A DNA stretch of 49,041 bases. It comes from Shouchella shacheensis. Lineage in GTDB: Bacteria; Bacillota; Bacilli; Bacillales; Bacillaceae_D. Positions within the stretch are counted from its first letter, which is position 1. The number at the start of each line of letters is the position of its first letter. Location: the NCBI RefSeq assembly GCF_001484965.1, contig NZ_KQ947397.1, positions 26,194 through 75,234 of the forward strand, written 5' to 3'. A program made the position numbers and the translations under genes. Below the pieces are notes generated by a model. The model was not told the DNA's origin and ran no database searches. It worked only from the letters and a program-made list of their open reading frames with translations. Below, piece after piece: positions 34,447 through 43,108 of this stretch.

Positions 34447-35424
34447 TTGAGAATAATAGCTTCTCGTGTTAAGTGGCTTACACTTGCCCTATTTACTCTT
34501 TTTCTCAGTGGCTGCAATTTGACGGTCCTTGATCCGAAAGGCCCCGTAGCTGATCAGCAAAGCAGTTTAATTACATTGTCGATTGCATTTATGCTCTTTA
34601 TTGTTCTCGTCGTTTTTGTGCTGCTAACGATCATGCTCGTAAAATATCGCGATCGCGACAACGATGATAATTATGAACCGAATATTGAGGGGAGCCACAA
34701 GCTTGAAATTACGTGGACGATCATCCCGATTATTATTGTGACGATCCTGTCGGTTCCTACGATTATTGCGATTTACAATTTAGAAGAAGCCCCTGAAGTA
34801 GCAGAGGGAGCCGTTCAACAAGATCCGCTAGTGATTCACGCGACCAGCGTGAACTGGAAGTGGATTTTCAGCTACCCGGAGGAGGGGATCGAAACAGTGA
34901 ATTACATAAACATTCCTGTGGACCGTCCTGTGTTGTTTAAGCTTACCTCTGCGGATTCAATGGCTTCGTTCTGGGTTCCTCAGCTTGGGGGTCAGAAATA
35001 TGCTATGTCAGGGATGGAAACGGAACTTTTTCTCCGTGCTGATCATGAGGGAACGTATGATGGAAGAAACGCCAACTACACGGGCGAGGGCTTTACCCAT
35101 CACCGTTTTGACGTGAACGCGGTAGCAGAAGAAGAGTTTGATAACTGGGTGGAAGGAACGCAAGAAGAAGCTCCACCTTTATCAGAGGAAGAGTACCATC
35201 ATTTGATGGTACCTGGACACGCGGGGGAGATGACGTTCTCCTCAACCCATTTAGACTTTATTGATCATGCCAATGATCCTGAATATGCGCTTGATGCTAG
35301 AGCGGGGCTTGGCTATGAAGCTCACGGTCCGCATACGAGAGAAGGGAAGGTATTTGAATTGCCGCTTTTAGAACAGCCGATCGATACAAGCCAGACGTAC
35401 GAAGTTGAGCTTGAGGATGAATAG
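34447..35424 (+). CDS. qoxA: Quinol oxidase aa3 subunit II
   Basis: This 325-residue lipoprotein (lipobox LSGC near residue 22) has two transmembrane helices (about 40-62 and 85-107) and an outer cupredoxin domain. The CuA ligand pattern CxxxC is missing: GGQKYAMSGMETELFL replaces it. This defines a quinol oxidase (Qox) rather than a cytochrome c oxidase. The TTG at 34447 is preferred because the GTG at 34438 lies inside the Shine-Dalgarno. First gene of qoxABCD. It transfers quinol electrons to the haem-copper core. Confidence 0.92.
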   Translation: MRIIASRVKWLTLALFTLFLSGCNLTVLDPKGPVADQQSSLITLSIAFMLFIVLVVFVLLTIMLVKYRDRDNDDNYEPNIEGSHKLEITWTIIPIIIVTILSVPTIIAIYNLEEAPEVAEGAVQQDPLVIHATSVNWKWIFSYPEEGIETVNYINIPVDRPVLFKLTSADSMASFWVPQLGGQKYAMSGMETELFLRADHEGTYDGRNANYTGEGFTHHRFDVNAVAEEEFDNWVEGTQEEAPPLSEEEYHHLMVPGHAGEMTFSSTHLDFIDHANDPEYALDARAGLGYEAHGPHTREGKVFELPLLEQPIDTSQTYEVELEDE

Positions 35425-35439
35425 AGAGGAGACGGTATT

Positions 35440-37389
35440 TTGGATTTAAGATGGGACGAATTTATCGTCACCGGCGATCCCTTTATTCTGGGCGGGCAAA
35501 TATCCATTGCCTTAACCGGTATAGCCATTGTTGTCGCGTTGACTTATTACAAAAAGTGGACGTGGCTGTGGCGGGACTGGATTACGACGGTTGACCATAA
35601 AAAAATCGGGATTATGTACATCCTTTGTGCACTGTTGATGCTATTCCGTGGCGGTGTGGATGCGCTGATGATGCGAACACAGCTTGCTGCTCCGGAAATG
35701 AGTTTTTTGGAAGGACAACACTATAACGAAATTTTTACCACTCACGGGACGATCATGATTATTTTCATGGCGATGCCTTTCTTGATCGGCTTAATGAACG
35801 TTGTGGTTCCTTTACAAATTGGGGCCCGCGATGTGGCTTTCCCGTTTTTGAATAACTTAAGTTTTTGGACGTTCTTTTTCGGAATGGCGCTATTCAATAT
35901 TTCCTTTGTCATTGGAGGGGCTCCATCGGCAGGGTGGACTAGTTACTTTCCGCTCGCTTCCAACGATTTTAGTCCGGGTCCTGGGCAGAATTTCTATGCG
36001 CTTGGTATCCAGCTTTCAGGGATTGGAACACTTGCGACAGGGATTAACTTTATCGTCACGATCTTGAACATGCGAGCTAAAGGCATGAGCCTGATGAGAA
36101 TGCCGATGTTCACGTGGACTGTCTTTATCACATCGCTCATTATTGTGCTTGCTTTCCCGGTGCTCACAGTAGCGCTCGCGATGATGACGTTTGATTTATT
36201 GTTTGGCACGCATTTCTTTACGTTGCAAGGGGAAGGGCTTGATATGCTTTGGGCCAATCTCTTCTGGATCTGGGGTCACCCAGAAGTCTATATTGTAGCT
36301 TTACCAGCGTTTGGGATTTTCTCGGAGATTATTTCAACGTTCGCTAAAAAACGTCTCTTTGGCTACACGGCGATGGTCGCTTCCATTGTTGTCATTTCGT
36401 TCTTGAGCTTTCTCGTTTGGGTTCACCATTTCTTCACGATGGGCAACAGCGCAGCGGTGAACTCCGTTTTCTCAATCTCGACAATGGCGATCGCCATTCC
36501 AACAGGCGTGAAGATCTTTAACTGGCTCTTTACGCTGCATAAAGGAAAGATCTCGTTCACCACGCCGATGCTATGGGCCCTTGGATTCATTCCGAACTTT
36601 GTCATTGGCGGTGTTACTGGAGTAATGCTTGCCATGGCGGCAGCTGACTATCAGTACCACAACACGTACTTTCTTGTCTCTCACTTTCACTACGTTCTGA
36701 TTGCGGCGACAGTCTTTGCTTGCTTTGCCGGTCTAATTTTCTGGTATCCGAAGATGTTTGGTCATCGCTTGAATGAACGGCTTGGGAAATGGGTGTTCTG
36801 GATCTTTATGATTGGCTTTAACGTTTGTTTCTTCCCGCAGTATTTCCTTGGTCTGGACGGAATGCCGCGCCGGATCTATACGTATCTGCCGGAAGATGGC
36901 TGGTTTGCTCTTAACGCGATTTCGACACTTGGGGCTTTCATGATGGGGGCTGCTTTTGCGATCTTTGTCTATAGCATTTACTACAGCTACCGTTATAGTG
37001 AACGTGATAAAACAGGCGACCCATGGGACGGGCGTACCTTGGAGTGGGCAACATCGTCAGCGATTCCGCCACACTATAACTTTGCCAAGGTTCCAGAGAT
37101 CACAGATCGCGATCCGCTTTGGGATATGAAGCAAAAAAGCATTGACCCGAACGATATTGACAAGTATGAAAAAATTCACATGCCAAACAATACGTGGATG
37201 TCGCCCGTTATGTGTTTCTTTATGTTTGTGTCTAGCTTCGCCCTCGTATTTGAGTGGTTCGCTCTAGCGGCTGTGAGCGCCGTAGGGATCTTTGTATTCA
37301 TGATTTTGCGCTCCTTTGACTACAATGACGGGCACTATGTGAGCGCAGAAGAAGTGGAAGAAACTGAAAGAAAAGCGAAGGAGGCGTAA
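35440..37389 (+). CDS. qoxB: Quinol oxidase aa3 subunit I
   Basis: This 649-residue haem-copper oxidase subunit has the haem and CuB histidines in [29 protein letters not shown] and [11 protein letters not shown]. It shares long blocks with B. subtilis QoxB ([36 protein letters not shown]). It reduces oxygen to water while pumping protons. TTG start after AGAGGAGA. It follows qoxA by 15 bp. Confidence 0.97.
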   Translation: MDLRWDEFIVTGDPFILGGQISIALTGIAIVVALTYYKKWTWLWRDWITTVDHKKIGIMYILCALLMLFRGGVDALMMRTQLAAPEMSFLEGQHYNEIFTTHGTIMIIFMAMPFLIGLMNVVVPLQIGARDVAFPFLNNLSFWTFFFGMALFNISFVIGGAPSAGWTSYFPLASNDFSPGPGQNFYALGIQLSGIGTLATGINFIVTILNMRAKGMSLMRMPMFTWTVFITSLIIVLAFPVLTVALAMMTFDLLFGTHFFTLQGEGLDMLWANLFWIWGHPEVYIVALPAFGIFSEIISTFAKKRLFGYTAMVASIVVISFLSFLVWVHHFFTMGNSAAVNSVFSISTMAIAIPTGVKIFNWLFTLHKGKISFTTPMLWALGFIPNFVIGGVTGVMLAMAAADYQYHNTYFLVSHFHYVLIAATVFACFAGLIFWYPKMFGHRLNERLGKWVFWIFMIGFNVCFFPQYFLGLDGMPRRIYTYLPEDGWFALNAISTLGAFMMGAAFAIFVYSIYYSYRYSERDKTGDPWDGRTLEWATSSAIPPHYNFAKVPEITDRDPLWDMKQKSIDPNDIDKYEKIHMPNNTWMSPVMCFFMFVSSFALVFEWFALAAVSAVGIFVFMILRSFDYNDGHYVSAEEVEETERKAKEA

Positions 37390-37391
37390 AA

Positions 37392-38003
37392 ATGGCGGCA
37401 CAGGAATCGATTGATCCGAACAAACCGCTTGAATTTCAATCGGCGGAAGGACGAAACAACATTCTTGGCTTCTGGATCTTCATTGGCGCTGAATTTGCCT
37501 TGTTCTCGACGCTGTTTGCCTCGTATTTCATTCTCGTTGATCGGACGGCGGGCAACATTCGCGGAGACGCATTGTTTGATCTTCCGCTCGTATTGATTAT
37601 GACGTTCTTGCTTCTAACAAGTTCGTTTACTTGCGGCATAGCGGTACATGAAATGCGTGCTGGTCGCCTCAACCGCATGCTCGTATGGATGGGGGCTACT
37701 CTTCTTCTTGGGTTAAGCTTTATCGGCTTTGAAATTTATGAGTTCGTTCACTACGCCCACGAAGGGGCAACGCTTTCAACAAGTGCTTTCTGGTCCGCAT
37801 TCTTTGTCCTTTTGGGCACTCACGGATTGCACGTTGCTATTGGGGTTGGATGGATGATCCTACTGGGGATTCAGCTGAAACAACGAGGGCTAACGCCTAG
37901 AACAACATCGAAATTCTTTATCGCCAGTCTTTACTGGCACTTTCTAGACGTGATTTGGATTTTAATTTTCACAGGTGTCTACCTGCTAGGGATGGTGAGA
38001 TAG
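37392..38003 (+). CDS. qoxC: Quinol oxidase subunit III
   Basis: This 203-residue protein has five transmembrane helices and the subunit III signatures FWIFIGAEFALFSTLFASYF and GTHGLHVAIGVGWM, as in QoxC. It stabilises the oxidase core. It starts two bases after the qoxB stop codon, preceded by GAAGGAGG. Confidence 0.95.
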   Translation: MAAQESIDPNKPLEFQSAEGRNNILGFWIFIGAEFALFSTLFASYFILVDRTAGNIRGDALFDLPLVLIMTFLLLTSSFTCGIAVHEMRAGRLNRMLVWMGATLLLGLSFIGFEIYEFVHYAHEGATLSTSAFWSAFFVLLGTHGLHVAIGVGWMILLGIQLKQRGLTPRTTSKFFIASLYWHFLDVIWILIFTGVYLLGMVR

Positions 38004-38324
38004 ATGGCTTCGAATGAGCAAGAAGCGAATCAGAACAGTCACCAGCATTTCCCATGGCAGCATGTCATTGGCTTTCTTTTATCGATTGTCCTGACGCTGG
38101 CTGCTGTGTGGATTGCCTTTCTTGATACAATGGACTTGTGGATGAAAGTCACGATTATCTTCGTGTTTGCCTTTATTCAAATGGGGGTTCAACTCTTTAT
38201 GTTTATGCATATCGGCGAAGGCAAAGAAGGGAAATGGCAGATTGGTCATACGCTCTTTGCGATCGTGATCGCGATTATCATTGTGGTCGGTTCGTACTGG
38301 GTCATTATGTCAGGCCACGTTTAA
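38004..38324 (+). CDS. qoxD: Quinol oxidase subunit IV
   Basis: This 106-residue protein has three transmembrane helices and the pattern FAFIQMGVQLFMFMHIGEGK found in QoxD/CyoD. The ATG follows the qoxC stop codon directly (TAGATG). It is the last gene of the operon and is followed by repeats rather than an immediate terminator. Confidence 0.93.
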   Translation: MASNEQEANQNSHQHFPWQHVIGFLLSIVLTLAAVWIAFLDTMDLWMKVTIIFVFAFIQMGVQLFMFMHIGEGKEGKWQIGHTLFAIVIAIIIVVGSYWVIMSGHV

Positions 38325-38325
38325 A

Positions 38326-38450
38326 ACCGAAAAGCGGAGGCGCCCTGCACACGAGCGACAAGTTCTGGAGCGACGGCAGATCAAGTCCGCCCTTGACTTG
38401 AACTGGCGGCGTGAAGAAACCTCGAGCGAGTGGGCGCCCGAGCTAGACAA
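38326..38450 (-). repeat. Dispersed repeat family B, copy B2 (reverse)
   Basis: Its complement carries the B1 blocks in order: GGCGCCCACTCGCTCGAGGT, TTCTTCACGCCGCCAG, CTGCCGTCGCTCCAGA, TTGTCGCTCGTG. The plus-strand end GAGCTAGACAA is shared with A-family ends. Confidence 0.8.
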
Positions 38451-38506
38451 ACCGAAAGCGGAGGCGGATCGCCCAGAAGTGAGAATGTTAGAAGACCTGC
38501 ACAAGC
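38451..38506 (-). repeat. Truncated repeat family A, copy A7 (reverse)
   Basis: Only the right half of an A copy is present. The plus strand reads ACCGAAAGCGGAGGCGGATC, GCCCAGAAGTGAGAATGTTA and GAAGACCTG, the complement of the A6 right end. It abuts B2. Confidence 0.7.
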
Positions 38507-38511
38507 TAAAC

Positions 38512-38548
38512 AAAAAGCCGCAGCATCTACCGGATGCTGCGGCTTTTT
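38512..38548. terminator. Bidirectional terminator after qoxD and the minus-strand gene
   Basis: AAAAAGCCGCAGCATC pairs with GATGCTGCGGCTTTTT. A run on one side and T run on the other. Confidence 0.9.
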
Positions 38549-38561
38549 GTGTTTTTAAGAA

Positions 38562-38837
38562 TCAGGTTGACCGATACGGCGACGGCGCACGCGCTTTTTG
38601 AAATAGCGGGTACGCGTAAAGCATAAATGCTGCTAAATGAGCGATTACGACATTGACAATAAACGCTGTCACAAACGGAACTTCGCTAAATAGCGCAATC
38701 TCAAAAATAAACCCAAGGGCAAGTAGCCACATGACAATAATAAAGGGGATGGAGAGGATCGCAATTTTACGGTGCTCCAACCATAAGAACAACGGTGTTG
38801 CCGTTGCCACAAACATATAAGCAAAAAACAAATCCAT
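38562..38837 (-). CDS. Small membrane protein of unknown function
   Basis: This 91-residue protein has three predicted transmembrane helices (about 5-20, 28-50 and 54-76) with little outside them. AAGGAGC lies before the ATG. No family recognised. It converges on qoxD and is divergent from acyP. Confidence 0.7.
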   Translation of the reverse strand: MDLFFAYMFVATATPLFLWLEHRKIAILSIPFIIVMWLLALGFIFEIALFSEVPFVTAFIVNVVIAHLAAFMLYAYPLFQKARAPSPYRST

Positions 38838-38944
38838 TTTAACTCAGCTCCTTCAGGGAGTATGATAGTAAACGATATGAACGAATCGTGATCATAGTGT
38901 GTCCTCTTTGTGACAATTTTAGTTTATCACAAATCAGACACAAA

Positions 38945-39002
38945 TGAAAGCGTTAACGATAAATTGGACGACTGTTTTGAGATATAAATGGATGGGTATA
39001 AT
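38945..39002 (+). promoter_or_regulatory. Possible CcpA cre site and acyP promoter
   Basis: TGAAAGCGTTAACG at 38945-38958 matches the cre consensus at 13 of 14 positions. TATAAT at 38997-39002 is a likely -10 with a weak -35 (TTTTGA) 16 bp upstream. The site lies between divergent genes, so which one it controls is unclear. Confidence 0.5.
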
Positions 39003-39025
39003 GGGGACAAGGGGTGAGTTAGAAA

Positions 39026-39295
39026 ATGAAACGTGTGAAAGCAGAAGTAACTGGTCATGTGCAAGGAGTTGGATTTCGCGCCTTTGTGCAAGAGGAAGCG
39101 CTGGAATATGCGGTACAAGGCACTGTTCAGAATACAGCCAATGACTCTGTTCTCATTCATGTCCAGGGAGATTCAGACCGTGTTGATCATTTTCTGAAGG
39201 CCGTTGTGAAAGGGAACCGGTTTTCAAAAGTGGCTGAGATCATGCAGAAAGAGGAACCTGTGCAAGAAGGGGAATCAACGTTTCGCATTGTCTGA
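39026..39295 (+). CDS. acyP: Acylphosphatase
   Basis: This 89-residue enzyme hydrolyses acyl phosphates. The start has the active-site loop GHVQGVGFRAFVQEEA with the catalytic Arg, and QNTANDSVLIHVQG carries the Asn in the position of the usual RN motif. Length is typical. AAGGGGTGAG lies before the ATG. Physiological role unclear. Confidence 0.92.
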   Translation: MKRVKAEVTGHVQGVGFRAFVQEEALEYAVQGTVQNTANDSVLIHVQGDSDRVDHFLKAVVKGNRFSKVAEIMQKEEPVQEGESTFRIV

Positions 39296-39421
39296 AGAGA
39301 GCGATGATTTCGTTTTTGAGCAGTGTTTTTTTGTGAGGAATGTTTGTATCACGTTCACTTCATATTTTCTACACATTTCCTTGATACAATGCAGTCATAT
39401 GGAATAAGGAGGGCATGTGAC

Positions 39422-40039
39422 ATGAGAAAAAGAAAACAATTAGTGATGGTGGCTGCCTCTTTGGCCACAGCCGTGGCGTTATCGGCATGTGGCGGGGACG
39501 ATGAGGGAACAAGTCCGGATGAAAATACGGACACGGATACTGGTTCCGAAGAAAATATGGATGACATGGATGGTATGGATCATGATATGGACCACGACAT
39601 GGATCATTCAAGCTCAGGTGAAATTCCTGAAGACTTGGAAGAGGCAGAAGACCCAACGTATGAAGTCGGAAGCCAAGCGATGATTGAGGACGGTCACATG
39701 GAAGGAATGGCTGGGGCTGAAGCAACGATTGTGGGTGCCTATGATACGACAGCCTATGCCATCTCTTATACGCCAACAACTGGTGGAGAGAGAGTCGAAA
39801 ATCATAAATGGATCATTCATGAAGAGGTTCAAGACGCTGCCGACGAACCGTACGAGCCTGGGGCAGAAGTGATGGTGGAAGCCACTCATATGGAAGGGAT
39901 GGAGGGCGCCAGGGCCGAAATTGATTCAACCGAAGAAACGACTGTGTACATGATTGATTTCACTTCGACTACCAGTGAAGAGGAAGTCATCAATCATAAA
40001 TGGGTGACAGAAAGCGAGCTGTCCTCTATTGAATCATAG
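39422..40039 (+). CDS. ydhK: YdhK-like lipoprotein with two DUF1541 repeats and a Met/Asp/His-rich linker
   Basis: This 205-residue lipoprotein (lipobox LSAC) has a linker with MDDMDGMDHDMDHDMDH and two DUF1541 repeats. Each repeat contains GHMEGM(A)GA or THMEGMEGA and ends NHKW. The Met/His/Asp linker looks like a copper- or metal-binding segment, seen in YdhK relatives near copper genes. Function is not established. AAGGAGGG lies before the ATG. The gene ends in a strong terminator. Confidence 0.87.
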   Translation: MRKRKQLVMVAASLATAVALSACGGDDEGTSPDENTDTDTGSEENMDDMDGMDHDMDHDMDHSSSGEIPEDLEEAEDPTYEVGSQAMIEDGHMEGMAGAEATIVGAYDTTAYAISYTPTTGGERVENHKWIIHEEVQDAADEPYEPGAEVMVEATHMEGMEGARAEIDSTEETTVYMIDFTSTTSEEEVINHKWVTESELSSIES

Positions 40040-40048
40040 CTGCCAATC

Positions 40049-40086
40049 AAAGCCGACCTTTCTTTTCCAAGGAGGTCGGCTTTTAA
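40049..40086 (+). terminator. Terminator after ydhK
   Basis: AGCCGACCT (40051-40059) pairs with AGGTCGGCT (40073-40081) and is followed by TTT. Confidence 0.8.
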
Positions 40087-40181
40087 CGTGAGTCAGGAAA
40101 GATTTAACTTGAAATTGTAGCAAAACAGGTCCTTCGTCCAGGTTTTTTAAAAACCCCCTTTCTTTTTTTGAACCAAGGGCG

Positions 40182-40217
40182 TATACTGAATTTATTAAAT
40201 CGTAATTATTACGATTT
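40182..40217 (+). promoter_or_regulatory. Zur box Z1 and -10 of the flavoprotein-FeoB-like operon
   Basis: TATACT (40182-40187) is a -10. Over the expected start lies the perfect palindrome TCGTAATTATTACGA, extended by AAA and TTT to 21 bp (40197-40217), which matches the Bacillus Zur consensus TCGTAATnATTACGA exactly. Zinc-bound Zur should repress here. Confidence 0.9.
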
Positions 40218-40246
40218 ATCCCGATCCCAATGGGAGGAGGAATCAA

Positions 40247-40315
40247 ATGTATAAGGATTTGTATAGCCAGATCGTTGATAAAAGGGTAGAGCATAGGAAG
40301 GAGGTAAAATGGTGA
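40247..40315 (+). CDS. 22-residue leader peptide of the Zur-controlled operon
   Basis: MYKDLYSQIVDKRVEHRKEV then KW, ATG 40247 to TGA 40313-40315. GGGAGGAGG six bases upstream is an excellent Shine-Dalgarno. The end of the frame contains AAGGAGG, the Shine-Dalgarno of the flavoprotein gene, and overlaps that gene's ATG (40309). Translational coupling is likely. No Cys or His cluster, so it is not a simple zinc sensor. I do not recognise it. Confidence 0.6.
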   Translation: MYKDLYSQIVDKRVEHRKEVKW

Positions 40316-41433
40316 GTAAGACAAAGCTCGTAATTGTTGGGGCCGGGCCTGCCGGCTTAGGAGTTGGCATACTATTAAAGAAGCTGGGTTTTGATGCTTT
40401 CAAGATTGTAGAGAGGGAGGAAATCGGTGCCTCTTTTCTCCGTTGGCCCAAAGAAATGAAGTTGATTACGCCTTCCTTTACGGGTCAAGGCTTTGGTGCT
40501 TTGGACTTGAACGCCATTGCTCCCAACACATCGCCGGCGTATTCGATGCATCGTGAGCACTTAACCGGTGAGGAATATAAGGAGTACTTAGAGCTGCTGG
40601 TGGCCCACTTTGATCTTCCTATTCAAGAGAATTGGGAAGTGAATAACGTTCGTAAGGAAGGGAAACAGTTCTATGTTGAAGGAGAGAGCGGTACGATTGA
40701 AGCCAACGCTGTGATATGGGCGAGCGGAGAATACGCGTTTGCGAAAAAAGACGCGTTCCCCGGTGCGAATCTCGCTTTACATAATAGCGAAGTCCGCTCA
40801 TGGACGGAACTACCCAAAGACCATCACTACGTAATCGGTGGGTTTGAAAGCGCGATGGATGCAGCGATTCAGCTCGTGCGCTGCGGAAGTGATGTGACGG
40901 TTCTGATGACTGACGAACTGTCGGAGCTTGGCCAGGCTGACCCAAGCTTGCGCCTATCTCCGTATACTTCGGAACGACTTGAGTGGGCGATGAATACCGG
41001 GCGGGTGAAGCTTCAGCCTAATTCTCGTGTGACCAAGCTGGAATGGAAGGGGAGGAAGCGCTGGCGTATTCACCTTATCGGAGATCGTTTGATTGAGTCT
41101 TTAAGCCAGCCAGTCTTGGCAAATGGTTTCCATAGCGGGGCGAGGCAGATTTCATCTTTATTTGAGTGGCAGACAAATGGCAAACCCTTACTGACTAAAG
41201 AAGCAGATGAATCCACTTTGACAAAGAATCTCTTTCTTACAGGAGCCAATGTGCAACACGAAAACGCCGTCTTCTGTTTCATTTATAAATTTCGCCAGCG
41301 CTTTGCGGTGATTGTTCGCCAGCTATTTGAGAGATGGGGCCTTCCCATAGACAATGAAGTTCTCTCTGATTATCGCGATAATCAAATGCTGATGGAAGAC
41401 CTGTCCTGTTGCGAGGTCCTGTGTGAATGTTAG
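40309..41433 (+). CDS. Zur-regulated FAD/NAD(P)-binding oxidoreductase with Cys-rich tail
   Basis: This 374-residue flavoprotein has the FAD Rossmann motif VIVGAGPAGLGVG (from residue 8) and a second nucleotide motif YVIGGFESAMDAA near 175-187. A conserved ATG-like segment WASGEYAF (about 137) and an FAD-closing LTGANVQHENAVFC (about 308) follow. It resembles YpdA/CzcO-type flavoproteins. The protein ends SCCEVLCEC, a possible metal-binding tail. AAGGAGG precedes the ATG. Expressed from Zur box Z1; overlaps the FeoB-like gene by 7 bases. Substrate unknown. Confidence 0.85.
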   Translation: MVSKTKLVIVGAGPAGLGVGILLKKLGFDAFKIVEREEIGASFLRWPKEMKLITPSFTGQGFGALDLNAIAPNTSPAYSMHREHLTGEEYKEYLELLVAHFDLPIQENWEVNNVRKEGKQFYVEGESGTIEANAVIWASGEYAFAKKDAFPGANLALHNSEVRSWTELPKDHHYVIGGFESAMDAAIQLVRCGSDVTVLMTDELSELGQADPSLRLSPYTSERLEWAMNTGRVKLQPNSRVTKLEWKGRKRWRIHLIGDRLIESLSQPVLANGFHSGARQISSLFEWQTNGKPLLTKEADESTLTKNLFLTGANVQHENAVFCFIYKFRQRFAVIVRQLFERWGLPIDNEVLSDYRDNQMLMEDLSCCEVLCEC

Positions 41434-43082
41434 AAAATGCTAAGGCTCCGCGCCAGATTGTGTTGGTCGGGATGGAATCGGTCGGTAAGACGTCGCTGTT
41501 TTCTATGTTAGCCAAGCGCGGAGGAAAGGCAATCAACGTCCAAGGTTCAACGGACTTTATGCAGAAACAGATGCTTACTACGGGAGACATTCTCGTTGAC
41601 CTTCCCAGTATATGTATGATTGATTCAGCAACGCAGAAATCTACGTTTCAGGCGTTAGAAAAAGCAGATCACATCCTTGCAGTGGTGCGTGGGACACATA
41701 TGGTGGAGGAGCTCGAAACACTTTTGCAGCTTCTTCCGCAAAATGGGAAGGCACTTTCCATTCTTGTAACATTTGAGGATAAGGTGGCAGAACAGGTAAA
41801 AGAATCGATTCGCTTAAAGGCACAGAATCAGGAATTTCCATTAGAATTTCTAAGTCTCCGGGAAAAGGAAGCATTCTCTTATTCGGAGTTTATGGATCTC
41901 ATCGAGGCAGGGTGCCCCCTTACTTCCCGTCGTAAAAAAGAGCTCTCGCAAATGGACCTTCCCTCGCGCGCTGCACAAGCATCTACTATGCCCCGGGAGA
42001 AAGCATCGGTGTTACTTGCCATCCTTGCTGTCGTTTTGTTATTTGTGTCCCCGATTGTGCTTGCTTATCATCTATCTGGATGGGTGGAAGGGCATGTAGA
42101 GGAAAGGTTGATCCAGCCCATAGAAGCTATGGCTGCACCCTGGCCGTTATGGCTGGAGGTGTTGATTGCTGGTGATTATGGCTTATTAACACTTGGGGTG
42201 TTTTCGTTCGTCTGGGCTTTCCCAGTCGTGATGTTTATGGCAACTGCAAATGCTATTACCGAGGACTCAGGATTAAAAGACCGCCTTGTCAATATACTGG
42301 ATCCGGGGATGCGAAAAATTAGACTCGAAGGAAAAGATCTAGTCCCGTTCCTCACTGGCTTTGGCTGTAATGTAGTTGCGTTACACCAGAGCCGAACCTG
42401 TAGCTCAGCAACCCGCCTTGGTTGCGTCTCACTCATCTCCTTTGGCTCAGCCTGTAGTTACCAACTCGGTGCTACTTTATCTATCTTCCATGTGGCTGGA
42501 ATGCCTTGGCTCTTCGTTCCATATCTTGCAGTGGTAACTTTCATCGGAGCGATCCACAACCGTCTTTGGTATCCAATAAAAGATGAGAGATGGGCGAGTT
42601 ATTTCCAGAAGCGAAGGTTCTATTTGCAAATTCCGTCGTATAGGGTTGTTGCTTTTCGAGTGAAGTCCGTGCTTTGGCAGTTTATGACGCAGGCGCTGCC
42701 AATCTTTTTAAGCATTTGTATTGTGGCTTCTTTGCTCCATGTCGCAGGGGTAATGAATAAAGCAAGCGCACTTATCGCTCCGCTAATGTATCTACTGGGG
42801 GCACCGGGTGAAGCTGCTTCTGGACTGGTTTTTTCATTGATTCGCAAAGACGGGATTTTGTTATTTAACCAAGGAAACGGTGAGCTGCTTGCCCAGCTGT
42901 CAGCGGGCACCATATTCCTACTTGTGTATCTCGCCTCAACGTTATCTGCCTGTCTGGTCACGTTACTAGCAATCGCAAAGGAATTCAAACATCGCGTGAT
43001 GCTGGCAATGGCGGGGAAGCAACTAGTCACATCCCTTGCCTCAGCTCTTGTCATGTTGCTATTGTTTCACTTGTTTTCTTAA
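41427..43082 (+). CDS. FeoB-like GTPase/transporter, probably for zinc
   Basis: This 551-residue protein has an N-terminal G-like domain (P-loop GMESVGKTS, residues 15-23; DLPS at 58-61 replacing DLPG) and a polytopic membrane domain of about 8-10 helices from residue 195. The membrane part matches FeoB gates: GFGCNVVALHQSRT (Cys314) and SFGSACSYQLGA (Cys343) correspond to GFGCNxPAxxATR and MSCSAR of FeoB. The G4 motif NxxD is replaced by TFED, so GTP specificity may be lost. Control by Zur points to zinc rather than iron; this is inference. It overlaps the flavoprotein gene (ATGTTAG). Confidence 0.85.
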   Translation: MLENAKAPRQIVLVGMESVGKTSLFSMLAKRGGKAINVQGSTDFMQKQMLTTGDILVDLPSICMIDSATQKSTFQALEKADHILAVVRGTHMVEELETLLQLLPQNGKALSILVTFEDKVAEQVKESIRLKAQNQEFPLEFLSLREKEAFSYSEFMDLIEAGCPLTSRRKKELSQMDLPSRAAQASTMPREKASVLLAILAVVLLFVSPIVLAYHLSGWVEGHVEERLIQPIEAMAAPWPLWLEVLIAGDYGLLTLGVFSFVWAFPVVMFMATANAITEDSGLKDRLVNILDPGMRKIRLEGKDLVPFLTGFGCNVVALHQSRTCSSATRLGCVSLISFGSACSYQLGATLSIFHVAGMPWLFVPYLAVVTFIGAIHNRLWYPIKDERWASYFQKRRFYLQIPSYRVVAFRVKSVLWQFMTQALPIFLSICIVASLLHVAGVMNKASALIAPLMYLLGAPGEAASGLVFSLIRKDGILLFNQGNGELLAQLSAGTIFLLVYLASTLSACLVTLLAIAKEFKHRVMLAMAGKQLVTSLASALVMLLLFHLFS

Positions 43083-43108
43083 GAGAGGGGAGGGCATGGG
43101 AGAACTAG

